A stretch of DNA of 64,000 nucleotides from Oenanthe sinensis (GCA_028671895.1 CM053802.1:40896201-40960200); one strand, 5' to 3'. Positions 31,228 through 43,440 are shown, numbered from the stretch's first letter. Translations and numbers: made by a program. The notes: generated by a model from the letters alone, not told the origin.

Positions 31228-31780
31228 GATGTTGCTCACGTCAATACTATGGGATCTCAACAGCCTCTTACAAATCACATGTGTTTTCCAATCCTTTGAG
31301 AATTGAAGTTGACAAGGTTGAAATAAGGGTAGAAGACTTCATCACGTTAAATACAGCCATTCTAAGAAGAATTTTGAGGACGACTACTGGCTCTATTCAT
31401 CAAATTGACAGGGAAGTAACTCAAGTTGTAGATAAAATCATTGATTCCAGAGCTGATGAAGAATCCTAGCTAGATGCTCAAAGCTTGACAAAGCTTTTCT
31501 AGGACCATCTAAATCCAGATTCTTGGATGATAAATATGGTATAAAATTTCTTTGCATTACAAGGGGACATGTGGAAGTCTATTTTACACTGAAATATCTA
31601 AAATACCTTCCAACATGGAAAACTAAGCAAATGTTGGATGCAGTTGTTGGACATGCAAATTGTACTAGTGAGAAAATAACTCTAAAAAATCTGAAAAGGT
31701 TTTCTAAAGAAAGGATCCTCCTTGACAAATCCAAAAAGAGAAGCTCCAGATGAATTTGAAGATGTGCTCAGTCTAGAGGA
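31228..31780 (+). pseudogene. Element I extra-ORF remnant
   Basis: Two overlapping frames read NPLRIEVDKVEIRVEDFITL, IHQIDREVTQVVDKIIDSRA and, after a frameshift near 31510, CITRGHVEVYFTLKYLKYLP...LKNLKRFSKERILLDKSKK. The ending (YF-x-x-KYL, about 30 residues, then a leucine- and lysine-rich tail) parallels the C-terminus of the element G ORF (KYFGICKYLDKITDKEI...LKENVEKRSKK). I cannot name the domain. Its place just before the LTR makes it the last ORF of the element. Confidence 0.5.
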
Positions 31781-31927
31781 GTTTTATTCTTGAGAAAAAT
31801 AGTCTTTGTAGTTGTATTGTAATTTTCAAATTTTCTGTACAAACACTTCTTATTTGTTAGTTGAGTTAGTACTTGCAATTCAATTTGAATTTATCTTTAT
31901 TTTTCATAAAAACAAATTGGGAGTGAT

Positions 31928-32986
31928 TGTTAGGTATTATGGGATTGACATTGTAACAAATTCTTTTTAGTAGCTTAATCTAAAAAAGGTTAAGTAAAGT
32001 ATATTGTCATGTATTTGACAATATATTTCATGTAATGTCACTTAGACATTAGCTTTGTAAATATATAAATAGGGGATAGTGTGTTTGTAATGTTACTATC
32101 TAGGATAAAAGGAATAAAAGATACATGTAGTAGAAGTTCACTTAGTGTTCATGCACAACATGTTTCGAAGTCCTAAAAGAAACATTGGATGATACTGTCA
32201 AGCCTGTGATAATTTTTTTAAGTGATAGTTTATTCCAGGAACAGCTGACAAGAGCAAATATCTTCGATAGTAAATTCTACACTAATTTGAAAAATGATGA
32301 TAGTGACTTTTCTAACAACCACCTTGGCGGAGAATGTTGATAAAAGATTTGTGTGACAGTACATAAAGATTGACAACATAATTTTCAGGTGTCATAGATA
32401 CTGTCACAACAAGTGAAGCTAAAAGTTGACAGTAATTTTTTAGGGAAGTTAAGAGTTTGTTTCTAGCAACAGGGTGGATAGTGAAAGCACAAGGAATGAT
32501 ATTGATATCTCTCTCTACTCTGTCAAGTCTACTACTGAAACTTGGGAGAGGACAATAAAAAAGATAAGGCATGTTCAAGGAGTGAAAGGTTTTTGCAAAT
32601 CAAAAGAGCACTTTATTTACAAAAGAAATGAAGCCAAAATAGGATAAAACAATTATTTTTCTATTTTAAGCTTTATCCTAGAACAAGGGAAAAGTAAATC
32701 TGTAAGTGAAATGTGTCATGTAGTATATATACATACATCTCACAAGTACTTTTCTCTAAGGGAGGTTAGAACAAATATTATCATTTCTATTAATCTTTGT
32801 AACAATACCAAATCTCATTGTTATTGTAACTTAGAAGATGGAATAATTTTGTTGTTTGCATTTCTCGTTAACTATAACTTATACTTAAATATGTTTTTAG
32901 TATGAGTTTATATTACTCAGTCTAATTTCCAAAGAGTTGGAGTATGCATCCAACCCCACCTTCTGCAACACTCATTTGAACTAACA
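31928..32986 (+). repeat. Element I 3' LTR
   Basis: It is 1059 bp with ends TGTTAGGTATTATGGG and CATTTGAACTAACA, preceded by aaattgggagtgat as a weak polypurine tract. A TATA-like box (atatataaatagggg) is near 32062. Near the end the conserved loop-like run ccaaccccaccttc (32950-32963) sits between short complementary tgca arms (32945-32948, 32964-32967), a weaker version of the C-loop hairpin. Confidence 0.7.
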
Positions 32987-33067
32987 AGAACCTTAAAAAA
33001 TTTGTTGGAATCATTTCATTTTATTTCATATCTAAAACAATATCATGCAATTCAAGTCATTAGTTCA
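32987..33067. other. Short unassigned flank
   Basis: Sequence between LTR I and the hAT target duplication. Nothing recognised. Confidence 0.3.
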
Positions 33068-33835
33068 TTAAAAAGTAGGGCTGAGCAAAAAACTAAATTA
33101 AAACTGAAATTGAACCGAAACTGATGAAAACCGACAAAGACCGATCTGCATAAAACCGAAAAAGAAACCAAAACCAAAAATTTAAAAATTGAACCGATCA
33201 ATCGGTTACGGTTTCGGTTATAGATTAAAATCGAACCGAAAAAACTGAAACTGAACCGATTTTATTAAAATGAATAAATTTATTATATATATTTTATATA
33301 AAAATTTAAAATTATTTATGAGCCTAATATACTAATACATGCATTGGTACTTTCTAATTTCTGTAATGTGATCCTATAGCTATAGTCTACCTATATTAGT
33401 TATAGTTTCTTTTATGCTTCAGATTAATAGTTTTACATATATTAGTTTTTGTCATGACCTGTGATAGCTAGTTTGTAATGAATAGAAGTTGTTTGAATGG
33501 AGTTTATGGTACCATCCATAATTAGATTGGTGTAAATTATAGTGAATTCAACTGCAGTTCTTTTAAACTTATTATGGGCACTTATCAATAGATTTATCAA
33601 AGATTTTTTTATTATTTAAATTGTAATCTATTTCTATTTCATATTTATTTGGTTTTGCTTCATAACCGAAATCGAACCGATTAAAACCGAACCGATATTT
33701 TTAAAACCGAAAATGAAGGCGACGATTCGGTTGCGGTTGCGATTTGTAATTTTTAAAACCGAAGATATGCGGTTGTGATTGCAGTTTTGTTTAAAAACCG
33801 AACCAAATTGATTCGTACTCTACCCTATTAAAAAG
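33068..33835. mobile_element. Non-autonomous hAT DNA transposon
   Basis: The element spans 33076-33827 (752 bp) and is flanked by a perfect 8-bp duplication, ttaaaaag (33068-33075 and 33828-33835), the size hAT transposases make. The ends form imperfect inverted repeats: tagggctgagca on the left and, on the opposite strand, tagggtagagta on the right. Both subterminal regions are dense in aaccgaaccga and cggtt motifs, typical of hAT ends and thought to bind transposase. The middle is AT-rich and has no open frame, so a transposase would have to come from elsewhere. Confidence 0.9.
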
Positions 33836-34235
33836 TGTACAAAATTAATTTCAAATAAATTCTTCCCATCACCAAATTCATTTAATAAATCCATTAACTA
33901 CCTAAACAAATATGGTTTTTTAATTATAAGCCATTTAAAATATAAATTTTATACTCACAAGTACATAGGAAAAAAATAATCAAATTCAAACTATAGTATT
34001 TCTATAAAATTCAAACTTACTCGAATAAATGCATTAGATCAATTAACAAATGAAGTAACAATTTAAAGTACTACTACGTGAACTAAACTAACATAATTTA
34101 GGGTTTACATAGTGTTACCAATCTCATTCCAAATATATATATAATTCAAAAAAATAGAACAACATATTATGAAGCACATATTCATTTACCAGTTGATCTG
34201 ATTATCTGAATGAGAACGACCTAACACACGCGGCT
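33836..34235. other. Unassigned AT-rich sequence
   Basis: No open frame or repeat end recognised. Some of it may belong to the 5' LTR of element F, whose left boundary I cannot place. Confidence 0.3.
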
Positions 34236-35348
34236 AGTCCAAGAGTCAATATATTATATTTATATATGTGTCAAACGTCTAGTAGATGACAAAGTTAAAT
34301 AATAAAATATTATTATAATAGCACTAACAAGAAAAATTATTACATTTGATGTTTGAATATAAGAATTATATACTTAAAAATATTCAACATATAAATTATA
34401 TTTTTTCAAAATAAAATTTCATATTATATTGAAAATATGATATTTTATTTATATAAAAATGTATACATAAATAAAATAATAAATTGAAAATAAATAAATA
34501 AATTAATACTTAATATCTTATTTTATAAATATTAAGGATTTTGTTTAAATCTAACTACATTATTATTCAAATATAAAAATTAAAATATTACATATGACAA
34601 TTCTTTTCAATTAATTTATAAATCAAATGGATGATACTTTGTCAAATCAATTTTCTCAAATACCTTTATTTTTTATATTCAATTTTCTCACATTTAATTT
34701 TGGCATATAATTAAATCACAAAAATAAACCAAACAAAAAATAACAATTATCTAAAATTTAATTATATATTCATATCGAAGTAAAATTCATATCGAAGATT
34801 ATGATCAAAAGTCATACCGAAGCTTAAGATTGAAATGTCATACCGAAAAATTTTAAAGTCATAATGACTTTTTTGAAGGTCATACCGAACAATTTCAAAA
34901 GTCATACAAGTGTTAATTGAAAATCATACAGGTTTAATAAGTCTGAAAAATGTCATGAACTAGATAGTCATACAAATTTTAGAATTCATCTATATATATG
35001 AGGCTAGTACTTCATATTTCGGACACGTTGAAATACGTTGGAAAATATTCAAATTCAGTAATTTGTCTGATTTTAATATTCATCGACTTTTTGTGCTGGT
35101 TTGAATAATAATTGTTATTTTAGAACAGTTCATGTGTAAATCGTTCTAGAAATCTAAACAGTTATTTACACTTTCAACATATTAATTTTGTAATACTTTT
35201 CAAGTTAAAATCATATATTATACTTGAACAATATTTCATTATAATTAATATTTCGTGAGAAATTATAATAATATTTTTCAATTCATAATTCTGTGAATAA
35301 ATTCAGATATTGTATTCAACCCCCCTTCTCCAATATCAGGGACCAATA
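34236..35348 (+). repeat. Element F 5' LTR (left boundary uncertain)
   Basis: The 3' boundary is clear: the C-loop hairpin (35306-35337), then cagggaccaata, comparable to the GGGACCTAACA end of LTR K, then the primer site. A TATA-like run (tctatatatatgagg) lies near 34990. A cluster of gtcataccgaa-like repeats (34771-34975) lies upstream of it. I found no convincing TG start. Confidence 0.6.
35306..35337 (+). other. C-loop hairpin near the LTR F end
   Basis: gatattg, an 18-base loop tattcaaccccccttctc, then caatatc: a perfect 7-bp stem whose sequence differs from those in LTRs B, G, J and K while the loop core ttcaaccccccttc is kept. Confidence 0.78.
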
Positions 35349-35350
35349 AT

Positions 35351-35362
35351 TGACATCAGAGA
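35351..35362 (+). promoter_or_regulatory. Degenerate primer-binding site of element F
   Basis: tgacatcagaga corresponds to TGGTATCAGAGC with three changes, placed two bases after the LTR end. Confidence 0.7.
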
Positions 35363-35546
35363 TGGTTGATATTTGTAATATCAGATCCAAACCAAATATT
35401 TTGCAACTCATACAGAAATCAAAAATTATTTTTAATTCGAAATAATTTTTATTCGAAATAATTTTTACAAAAAAATATTTTTGATCATAAATCATTTTTA
35501 TTCAAAAATTATTTTTCGAAATATTTAATTTTTAATCTTATTAAAG

Positions 35547-36062
35547 ATGAGTACACAAAAAGAAATGAGCATTAAAATCCCACCGTTCGACCAAGTTCAC
35601 TACACCTTGTGGAAGCATAAAATGTTGTTATTTCTCGGAACTGCCAATACAAAATATGATAAGATTTTGGAAGGTACTCCTCCTAGAAAGTCAAACCTAA
35701 TTTTGGAAGGTTCCAAAAAGAAGGTTCTTCAACAGCTGTATCAAAAAGCGGCTACAAGACTAGCTTAGTTGATAGGAGCAAGTTTCGTTGCTTCAATTGT
35801 AATGAGCTAGGTCACTTTACAACTGAATGAAAGAAGCCGAAGCAAGGAAAGAAGAGAGAGTCTTATGAAGAGATCAAAGAAAAGTTTGATGCACTTGTGA
35901 AAAAATATCAAGGCAAGTCTTATCTAGCAGAGGAAAAAAGCTGGGACAACTCAGACAAAGATGATGAGGAAGATCCGGGAAATCTTGCTCTTATGGCTTC
36001 ATCTGAAGAATCATTGTCTCCAACTCGTCAAGGAAGAATAGAGGTAGATCATTCATGCCCTA
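35547..36062 (+). pseudogene. Element F gag, N-terminal part
   Basis: It begins MSTQKEMSIKIPPFDQVHYT and LWKHKMLLFLGTANTKYDKI, the usual start of a SIRE-like gag. Most of the UBN2 region is then deleted: after KKVLQQLYQK the sequence is already close to the nucleocapsid. In a shifted frame the knuckle reads CFNCNELGHFTTE followed by TGA (35828-35830), so the fourth zinc ligand Cys has become a stop. RESYEEIKEKFDALVKKYQG and KSWDNSDKDDEEDPGNLALM follow, parallel to element B. Solo LTR J interrupts it at 36062. Confidence 0.85.
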
Positions 36063-36233
36063 TGTTAGGAATCTACATGTAATTTGATGATAACATTAAT
36101 CTTAGAATCATAGAAATTTTATTTTATGTAACTGATCAATTGATATGAAAATTTATAAATATCAATTGATCAGGAAACCATTTATCAGTTGAAATGTTTA
36201 TATGAGTCAATTGATAATTTGGAATGTAGCACA

Positions 36234-37776
36234 TAAAGGGTTTCGTGACACAAACGCAGCAGAATAAACGCGAAAAATAAATCAAAATAGCGAAACCCTC
36301 CGCAGGATCCATGCGAAAACAAAAGATTTAATTCGGAGATAAAGAATAAATACCTTTAGAAGCTTTAACAGTTCATTAATGGAAGATTAATGGAGGTCCA
36401 AAGCTTGTTTAATCACCACGTATCCCGCTCTCGCGATCTACGCTCTACGGTATCCACACGAACACTTTTCATGAAGGATTGATGTGTACTAGCACCCGAA
36501 AACTTCTTCTCTCTCTATCTTCCTCCTCTCTCAGAGCGGCTAGGGTTTTTGTAAAATCTCTATCTTATTAAATCAGCCCATAAAGAGATTATATAGAGAG
36601 AGGAATAAGTTTTCTAATTATAATCCAATTATAATTAATACTAATCCAAAATCCAAAATTATTTAATTAAGTCTCACTTAATTAATTAATTATTAATTTT
36701 GGAATTAGTTTAAGTAATTCATTTATTCTATTTATATAATTAATTAAGTCATACTTAATTAATATCATAAATAAAATAAATTACTTATTTAATTTAAATT
36801 CATAATTTAAATTATTTCTCCTTCAAGCGTTCTTTGTGTGTGACCTTGTAGGTTATTATTACGTTGACAACAATTTTAATATCTAATTCAAATTGTAAAC
36901 AATGAGCGGCATCTAGTAATACATCATTGCTACCCAAGTAATAATAATAAATCGGTGATTCGATTAAGCCTTTCGTGAATAATGTTCCATGTAATATAAT
37001 CCCTTTAATATTGATATTATAGATTAAACTCAAGGCATGTCTCGTGTCATCCTCTTCATAATTTAATCTTTATTTTCTTGATCGATGAGTAGACTATTAA
37101 AATCAAATCAATATTTGAGCACGGCCGTGCATTTCATAGTCTCACTCAAACAAGAGGCCAATAATATCACTCCTAAAATTAGGAGGATTAAATCCCATCT
37201 AGATCATTCATATTTCTCATACGATTCATAATATACCCAATGTCCACTTTTATCATCACCCGGTCAAAGGTAACTTTTAATGTAATCAAAGTATATTAAT
37301 TCTCGTATAGAAATATAATGATTTCAGGTCTAAGGATCATTACACCATTATCACAGTGAGAATTACTTATGACACTTACTTAACATGTAGAATCTCACGG
37401 CGGGTCATTCCAGTGCCATGCATTGAGACATGCACTTATGTTCTTGACTTTAGTATCCCCATACCTATGACCAATGAGATGTGGTCATCTGTCAAGAAAC
37501 ATACTAGTCTTTGTGCATTATTATTGTCCTTAAATAATAATACTCGACTAGGGAATTTTAGGAATAAGATACTATTCATATAATCTCATTTTTAAGTCAC
37601 ATACTTAAAGATATAGAATACGTATCAAAATTCCAAGGACATTTATTATGCTTTCAATTTATTACGCAGTAAATAAAACATAATAAATAAATAATAATCA
37701 ATAAAACATAATCCTTAATAATAAATATTTTCCTTAAAATATAAAAAGTATTGTCTCTAGAGCACAATTACTAACA
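36234..37776 (-). repeat. A4 3' LTR
   Basis: 1543 bp. It ends in ACTAACA next to the polypurine tract, while the outer terminus has TG mutated to TA (36234-36235). The TATA-like box is the minus-strand TCTATATAATCTC. It contains the palindrome gcacggccgtgc and the hairpin ctcctaaaattaggag shared by the other family-A LTRs. Confidence 0.93.
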
Positions 37777-37789
37777 ATCTCCCACTTGC
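37777..37789 (-). promoter_or_regulatory. Polypurine tract of A4
   Basis: The minus strand reads GCAAGTGGGAGAT directly before the LTR, the same as in A5 and D. Confidence 0.88.
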
Positions 37790-39290
37790 ACTAGAGCCAA
37801 TTACCCAAGTATCCAATACTCATGGAACTAGTGTGACTTTCGTGCTTCTGCTGCGACAAAGCCTTAGTCAGTTTGTCTGCAATATTATTATTAGTATACA
37901 CTTTACATATATGTATATCTCATTGATCATTAATCTCATTAATTAGGTGATATCTCCTAAGTACATGCCCAAACAGCCTCCTTGGCTGCTTCACAAGCAT
38001 CAATATACTCAGGTTCTATTGTAAAATCAACAATTGTCTTTGCTGTGAACCATTCCAGCATACAACATCTCAATAAAACACAAAGCTAGACAGAAACATT
38101 AAATTATCGTTATCTGTCTAGAAACCAGTATCACTGAAACCTCTTACAACTAGCTTCACATCTCCTCCATATAAAAAGAATGAATCTTTAGTCCTCTTTA
38201 AGTACTTAAGAATATTCTTGACTGTCGTCCAGTGACCTTCACCTGGATTAGATCGGTATCTACTCATCATGGTTAAAGCATACGAGACATCAGGACAAGT
38301 ACATATCATTGCATACATTATAAAACCAATTGCTGACGCATATGAAATTTTACTCATGCAGTCCCTATCATCCAATGATTTAGGACAAATTTTATTTTGA
38401 GATCACTATCCCATGAGACATTGGGACATATCCATTTTAGTCTCTTTGCATTTGAAATCGATGCAAAACTTTGTCAATGTATGTACTCTAAATTAGGCCG
38501 ATCAATCACCTTGATCTATCTCTATAGATCTCGATCCCTAATATATATGTCACATCGCCTAAGTCTTTCATTGAGAAATTATTTCTCAACCAAGTCTTCA
38601 CAGTCTGTAGAGAAGGAATGTCATTCCCTATTAGTAATATATCATCAACATATAATACTAGGAATGCCACATGGCTCCCACTAAACTTCTTGTAAACACA
38701 AGTTTCATCTTCATTCTGAATAAAGTCAAACTCTTTTTGACTGTTTCATGAAAACAAATGTTCCATCTCCTCGAGGCCTGCTTTAATCCATAAATGGATC
38801 GACGCAACTTACATACATTTCCAGCATCCTTTAGATCAACAAAACCCTTAGGGTGTGTCATGTACACATCCATATCTTCTTCAAGGCTCTCATTTAAGAA
38901 AGCGGTTTTGACATCCATTTGCCAGATTTCATAGTCATAGTAAGCAGCTACAACAAGCAAAATCCTGATGGACATGACCATAACAACTGGTGAAAAGGTC
39001 TCATCATAGTCAATACCATGAATTTTCTTGAAACCTTTTGCCACCAATCGTGCCTTATAGGTCTGTACATTAGCATCCATGTCGGTCTTCTTCTTGAAAA
39101 CCCACTTGCACCCTATAGGTTTTACCCCTTCAGGTGGATCAACCAAAGTCCATACTTGATTAGTATACATGGATTCCATCTCAGATTTAATGGCATCCAG
39201 CCATCTCTTAGAATCTGGAGTGTTTATAGTATCTAGGTAGGTGAGAGGCTCATCTTCATCCACAAGCATCACATCACCATCTTCAGTCAA
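37790..39290 (-). pseudogene. A4 reverse transcriptase and RNase H
   Basis: The first open piece (39290-38658) carries DEPLTYLDTINTPDSKRWLD, GCKWVFKKKTDMDANVQTYK, KARLVAKGFKKIHGIDYDET, YEIWQMDVKTAFLNESLEED and SIYGLKQASRRWN. A frameshift follows the helix before the active site; in the other frame the catalytic box reads LVLYVDDILL (YVDD at 38641-38652), so both aspartates are kept. A TGA stop interrupts at about 38510. RNase H pieces include YASAIGFIMYAMICTCPDVS and, after further shifts, the terminal GNWL with stop at 37791-37793. It is recognisable throughout but not translatable as one protein. Confidence 0.92.
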
Positions 39291-40200
39291 GAGAAATCCA
39301 TATTATCTCTCAGGCTCATGGCGAATCCTACTAAACCTACGAACACCTGTGTTTCTTGAGCAGTATTATTTTTCTTGTACATTCTACTCAGGTTCCTCCA
39401 CTGGTTCAACGTTATCATGTGGGTCTCAAACTTCATTGAGATCTATTATCCTCCCACTGTCTCTCAGCAGTTCGAGCAACAAACACTTTGTTCTCGGAAG
39501 GATTATAGAAAGAATAACCCCTTGTTTCAGTTGGGTATTCCATAAAATTACATTTGTCTGATTTTGGTCCTAGCTTGTCAGAGATTAGACGTTTCACAAA
39601 CGCTTCACATCCCCAAAATTTTATAAATGACATGCTGTGACGTTGCTCAGTCCATATCTCATAAGGAGTCTTTTGAACCAATTTAGTAGGAACACAGTTA
39701 AGTGTATGTGGAGCCGTTTCTAGGGTGCAACCCGAGAAACTAATTGGAAGATTCATTGACTCAACATTGATCGCACCATGTCCAACAAGGTGTGATCTCT
39801 CCTATCAAAAAAACTTTTCTTTGATATTTTCTACTTCATCTTTATAGTCTTTGAACTTTTCAAATGATTCGGATTAGTTCTTCAAAAGATACATATATCC
39901 GTATCTACTAAAATAATTAGTAAATTTTATGAAGTTAATAAAATCTACCTTTTGTCATCGTACACATATGACCACATACATCACTATGTATAAGTCATAC
40001 CCATTCAATGATCCCTTCACCATGTCCGGTAAAAGGAGCTTTAGTCATTTTACCAAATAAACCAAGATTCGCATCCTTTTGTATGATTCATAATCAAACT
40101 TATCCATGAATGCATCCTTATGTATTCTGAAAATGCGTTTCTTATTAATACGGCCTCAACAACAGTGCCAAAGGTAATATTTGATTTGAGTCACTTTAGA
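39291..40200 (-). pseudogene. A4 integrase remnant lacking the catalytic core
   Basis: Present are the GAG-pre-integrase part (DAFMDKFDYESYK, GKMTKAPFTGHGE), the integrase start (HSDVCGHM, then FTNYFSRYGYMYLL and SFEKFKDYKDEVENI) and the C-terminal part (TLLDMVRSML, LETAPHTLNCVPTKLV, KTPYEIWTEQRHSMSF, FWGCEAFVKRL). The roughly 50-60 residues between EVENI and TLLDMV, which in relatives hold the second Asp and the catalytic Glu (RSDxGxEF and NGVAERxNR), are missing near 39810. A5 has the same gap. Stops occur throughout. This cannot be an active integrase. Confidence 0.88.
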
Positions 40201-41253
40201 ACATATAAATTGTTAATTAGATGTGCAACATTATAAGGCTCATCATCAAAATAGGATAAACAACTATTGTTATAAAATGAAAAAGCCTTTCTTGTCCAAA
40301 CAAGAAACTGAAATAATGTCTCTGCCAATTGCAAGCACGCTATAACAATTATTAAGTTCTAAATTTTCCTTATAGGCCAAAAATTAAGTAACGAGTTCCT
40401 CGAACCAGAGCAACTATCTTTACTCCAATTCCAACCCGATACCTTAAGCTTGACCCTTATTGATCATCATCTTCCAATCTTCCAATTAAGCATGACAGTT
40501 TAATTTCCAGTCTCCCAACTTTCCACAGAAGTAACAATCGTCTTCTTTATCAACACCTCATTCAGACTTTAGAGTCTGCTTTAGGGATTGGACTTTGGTT
40601 TGACAACGGAACTAGATCAAATCTTCTCCTTGCCTTTCCATTTTCCTTTCCCTTTTGCATTCCCTATGTTTACCATCAATATAGTAGTAGTTCATGCATT
40701 TATCATATTACTTTCAGCAGTTCTCAACATGCTTAGCAACTCAATGGGTGTTTTACCAATCTTATTCACTTTATTGTTCATAACAAAATAAGAATAATAT
40801 TTGTCCAAAGATTGTAAGATCAAATCTAACTGTCTCCAGACCAATCTGGAAACCCAAAATATCAATGGTATTCATTATACCCTATAATCTTTAGAACATG
40901 TGGTGTAACCGGGTCTCACTCTCCCTACTTGTAAGTGTATAGTGCCTTTTTAAATATATCTTGTGCTCAATCGTTTCATAAGCATCTATATGCTCGTATT
41001 GCTTCTTAAGCTCAGCACATATATTTGCGAAAATGAGACATGAAACATCAGTCGCAACATCAATTTGCTTCCAAGAAGCACTATGATTTGCACATGTTAC
41101 ATTCTAAACTTTAAGAGTAGGGGAAGAGATTTGACTAACATCCTGGTGCCCGAGGACGATCCTCAAGCTCCTATGTTAGTCAAGGAAATATATTCTCCTC
41201 AACTTATCCTTCTCAAGAACTGATCGCATAGAGAAGTTGTTTGTGTTTATCAT
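40201..41253 (-). pseudogene. A4 gag and protease remnant
   Basis: The ATG at 41251-41253 begins MINTNNFSMRSVLEKDKL, homologous to element C's gag. Stops and deletions follow, including loss of the segment between the KHIDAYETIEH-like motif and the downstream Met-rich region. The zinc knuckle (40495-40536) reads CYFCGKLGDWKLNC: the zinc-binding His is Asp, exactly as in A5 (54801-54842), while element C keeps His. The protease region is only faintly recognisable; I could not find an intact Asp-Thr/Ser-Gly. Confidence 0.82.
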
Positions 41254-43428
41254 TTGATATCTACAATATTAAAGTGTATAAAATAAACTAGATTGCAAAT
41301 TTAATATTAATTATGTTTAAGTGATTATGGTATATCATCATATACCTCCCACTATTTTTATCAAACTAATAGCCCTTACTATTAATTTGGAAAGTATATC
41401 CCATAATTCTTTCTAGTGAGCCAAGATCCATATTTCGTCATGTCCTAAGTCAACCACTGGAAGTCCTTAGAAAATGATTATTTAGGTAGACAACAGTTGT
41501 CAATTATATCATATATAATTTTTGGATAGTTTGGTGAACAACGATTGATCTTATCTATCTAATAGACTTTTAACCAAACTCTATGCTTCTAAGTTCATAA
41601 TAGTTGAATATAACCGTTTATTTTTACTTATTATGACGACTCAGTTAAGTTAGACCCAATGATACAACGGCCGAATATAACCGTTTATATTCGTCGCATC
41701 TCACCACGATAGATAGGAGTCCCCTGCCACTGACAGTCCTTCCCCTTATCGATCTAGGATTCGATGAGTGTTCATTCATTGGAAAGCATCCGAGTAAAAC
41801 TTAATATTTTGTTAAGGGGTTTTAGAAAATTTATAATGATCATGATCACATCATAAAGAGATCCTCAATTTTTCCTTGAACCAAATATTTCAAATCGACA
41901 TCTTAAATTGTTCATTTCCCAGGTAGATGGAGGATACCAATGGTCACACTTAAAACCCATCAGCCTTACGAATACGCATATCCGCTTTTGTCAGAAAATC
42001 CCAATTATAGATATCAAAAATCCATATTTAATTCCGTGTTTTAAAAATCCATATTTCATAAACACAAGAATCTCATGATCGTTTATTAATTTTAAAATCT
42101 TGAATCGTTACAGATTTTATCTTGTTTAAGCAAACATGGCATGGGTGTCGTATCTAATACATACATGATTAATCAATATTAAGCATGCATCTCAATTATA
42201 TCTACGCATACATACCAATACATGCAATCATATACACATATGTAATGTGCGTAAATTAAACGTGTTTGGTTATGGCCCCATCCTATATGATATTTCCAAG
42301 CTAATGGAAATATCAAGGTCAGTCTATGGTGGTTTTAAAAATACTATCTATTACATGTCTTCTTTCTTCATTGCTCCATCATCCCCTTTTGGATCGCCTC
42401 CTTGCTTGCAAGTCTTCATCGATAATTACATTGAAAAATAAAACTATTCTAATGAAATTACAAGAAGAACTTGAGTTACATTCGAGATAATTAAATTACA
42501 ATAAATAAACGACATGCAAGTCGTATTTAGAAACCAAAACCATAAATCAAAACCACTATCCTATGGGTCTTTAGGCCATAACCATCCACCATGCTATCAT
42601 ATAACACATATATAATATATCTCATATTATATAATCATATCATATAATCATATATAACAAATTTCGAAATTTCAGAAAATTAAAAACAGATTTCTGAAGA
42701 CAATAAATCGCTATTTCGAGGCCCTTAACGACGTCAAACGCCTTACAGACCCGTCGGTGATAGTATAGCTATCAGGTTTGTTCATTGGCCCGATTCCAGT
42801 CGGAAAACACATATCGTTTACGAAAATCGAATACAGCAGTCAGATTTCTCCAAATCTGACGGTGTTTCAGAAATCGTATCATATACAATTCTCATAACAA
42901 AAACAAGCATATATCATATATACATATACAGAGATACATACAATCATCATATGATTATACATTACATGAATATCATATATTCATAATATATACATACATA
43001 TACTCAAAATTTTAGAAAATCAAATAATTTTCAGAAAATCATAAATCACCGTTTTGGAGGCTGTAACGACATCTAATGGCTTACAGACGCAGAGCTGAAT
43101 TTGTCAGTATTGCTCAGTGACCCGATTCCAGTCAGAAAACACATATCGTTTGCGAAAATCGGACAACGGACACAGATTTCAGAAAATCAACAGCAGCCGT
43201 TTCAGAATTCATATCGAATACGATTCTCATAATAAGAACAAACATGTATCATATACATATATCAACACACATAATCATCACATGATTATACATCATATGA
43301 ATATCATATATTCATAATATATATAAACATATACATATTATATCAATATAAAATCATGATAGATCGCATAGATGCTTATATATCAAAAATTGTTAAGCAC
43401 ATAACCGAATTAAAACGTTTCGCAAGTA
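41254..43428 (-). other. A4 leader with a 332-bp tandem repeat
   Basis: Non-coding. Its primer-site half contains two diverged copies of a roughly 332-bp unit: cccgattccagtc starts at 42789 and at 43121, and the blocks around gcccttaacgacgtcaaacg and ggctgtaacgacatctaatg are likewise paired. Long runs of tat/atat repeats lie between. Short open frames such as 42247-42441 run antisense to the element and recur in A1 and A5 only because the leaders are homologous. Confidence 0.82.
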
Positions 43429-43440
43429 GCTCTGATGCCA
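43429..43440 (-). promoter_or_regulatory. Primer-binding site of A4
   Basis: The minus strand reads TGGCATCAGAGC, one change from TGGTATCAGAGC, one base inside the LTR. Confidence 0.92.

Larger units (their letters stand above)
31228..32986 (+). mobile_element. Element I: 3' end of an LTR retrotransposon
   Basis: A remnant of coding sequence is followed by an LTR (31928-32986). No 5' LTR, gag or pol is visible, so the element is 5'-truncated, with its left edge somewhere near 31225. The LTR starts TGTTAGG and ends CTAACA, like the SIRE-type LTRs here. Confidence 0.65.

Noticed and set aside
32312..32578. 88-codon minus-strand frame inside LTR I
   Set aside because: No recognisable motif, and it lies within an LTR whose ends are well supported; probably chance.
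38397..38684. 95-codon plus-strand frame over the reverse transcriptase (also 52699-52986)
   Set aside because: It is a shadow of the minus-strand reverse transcriptase/RNase H, which has clear family motifs.
42247..42441. Open frame of 64 codons repeated at 56553-56747 and, on the other strand, at 4552-4743
   Set aside because: It is antisense within the non-coding leader of family A, and the recurrence follows from copying of the element.
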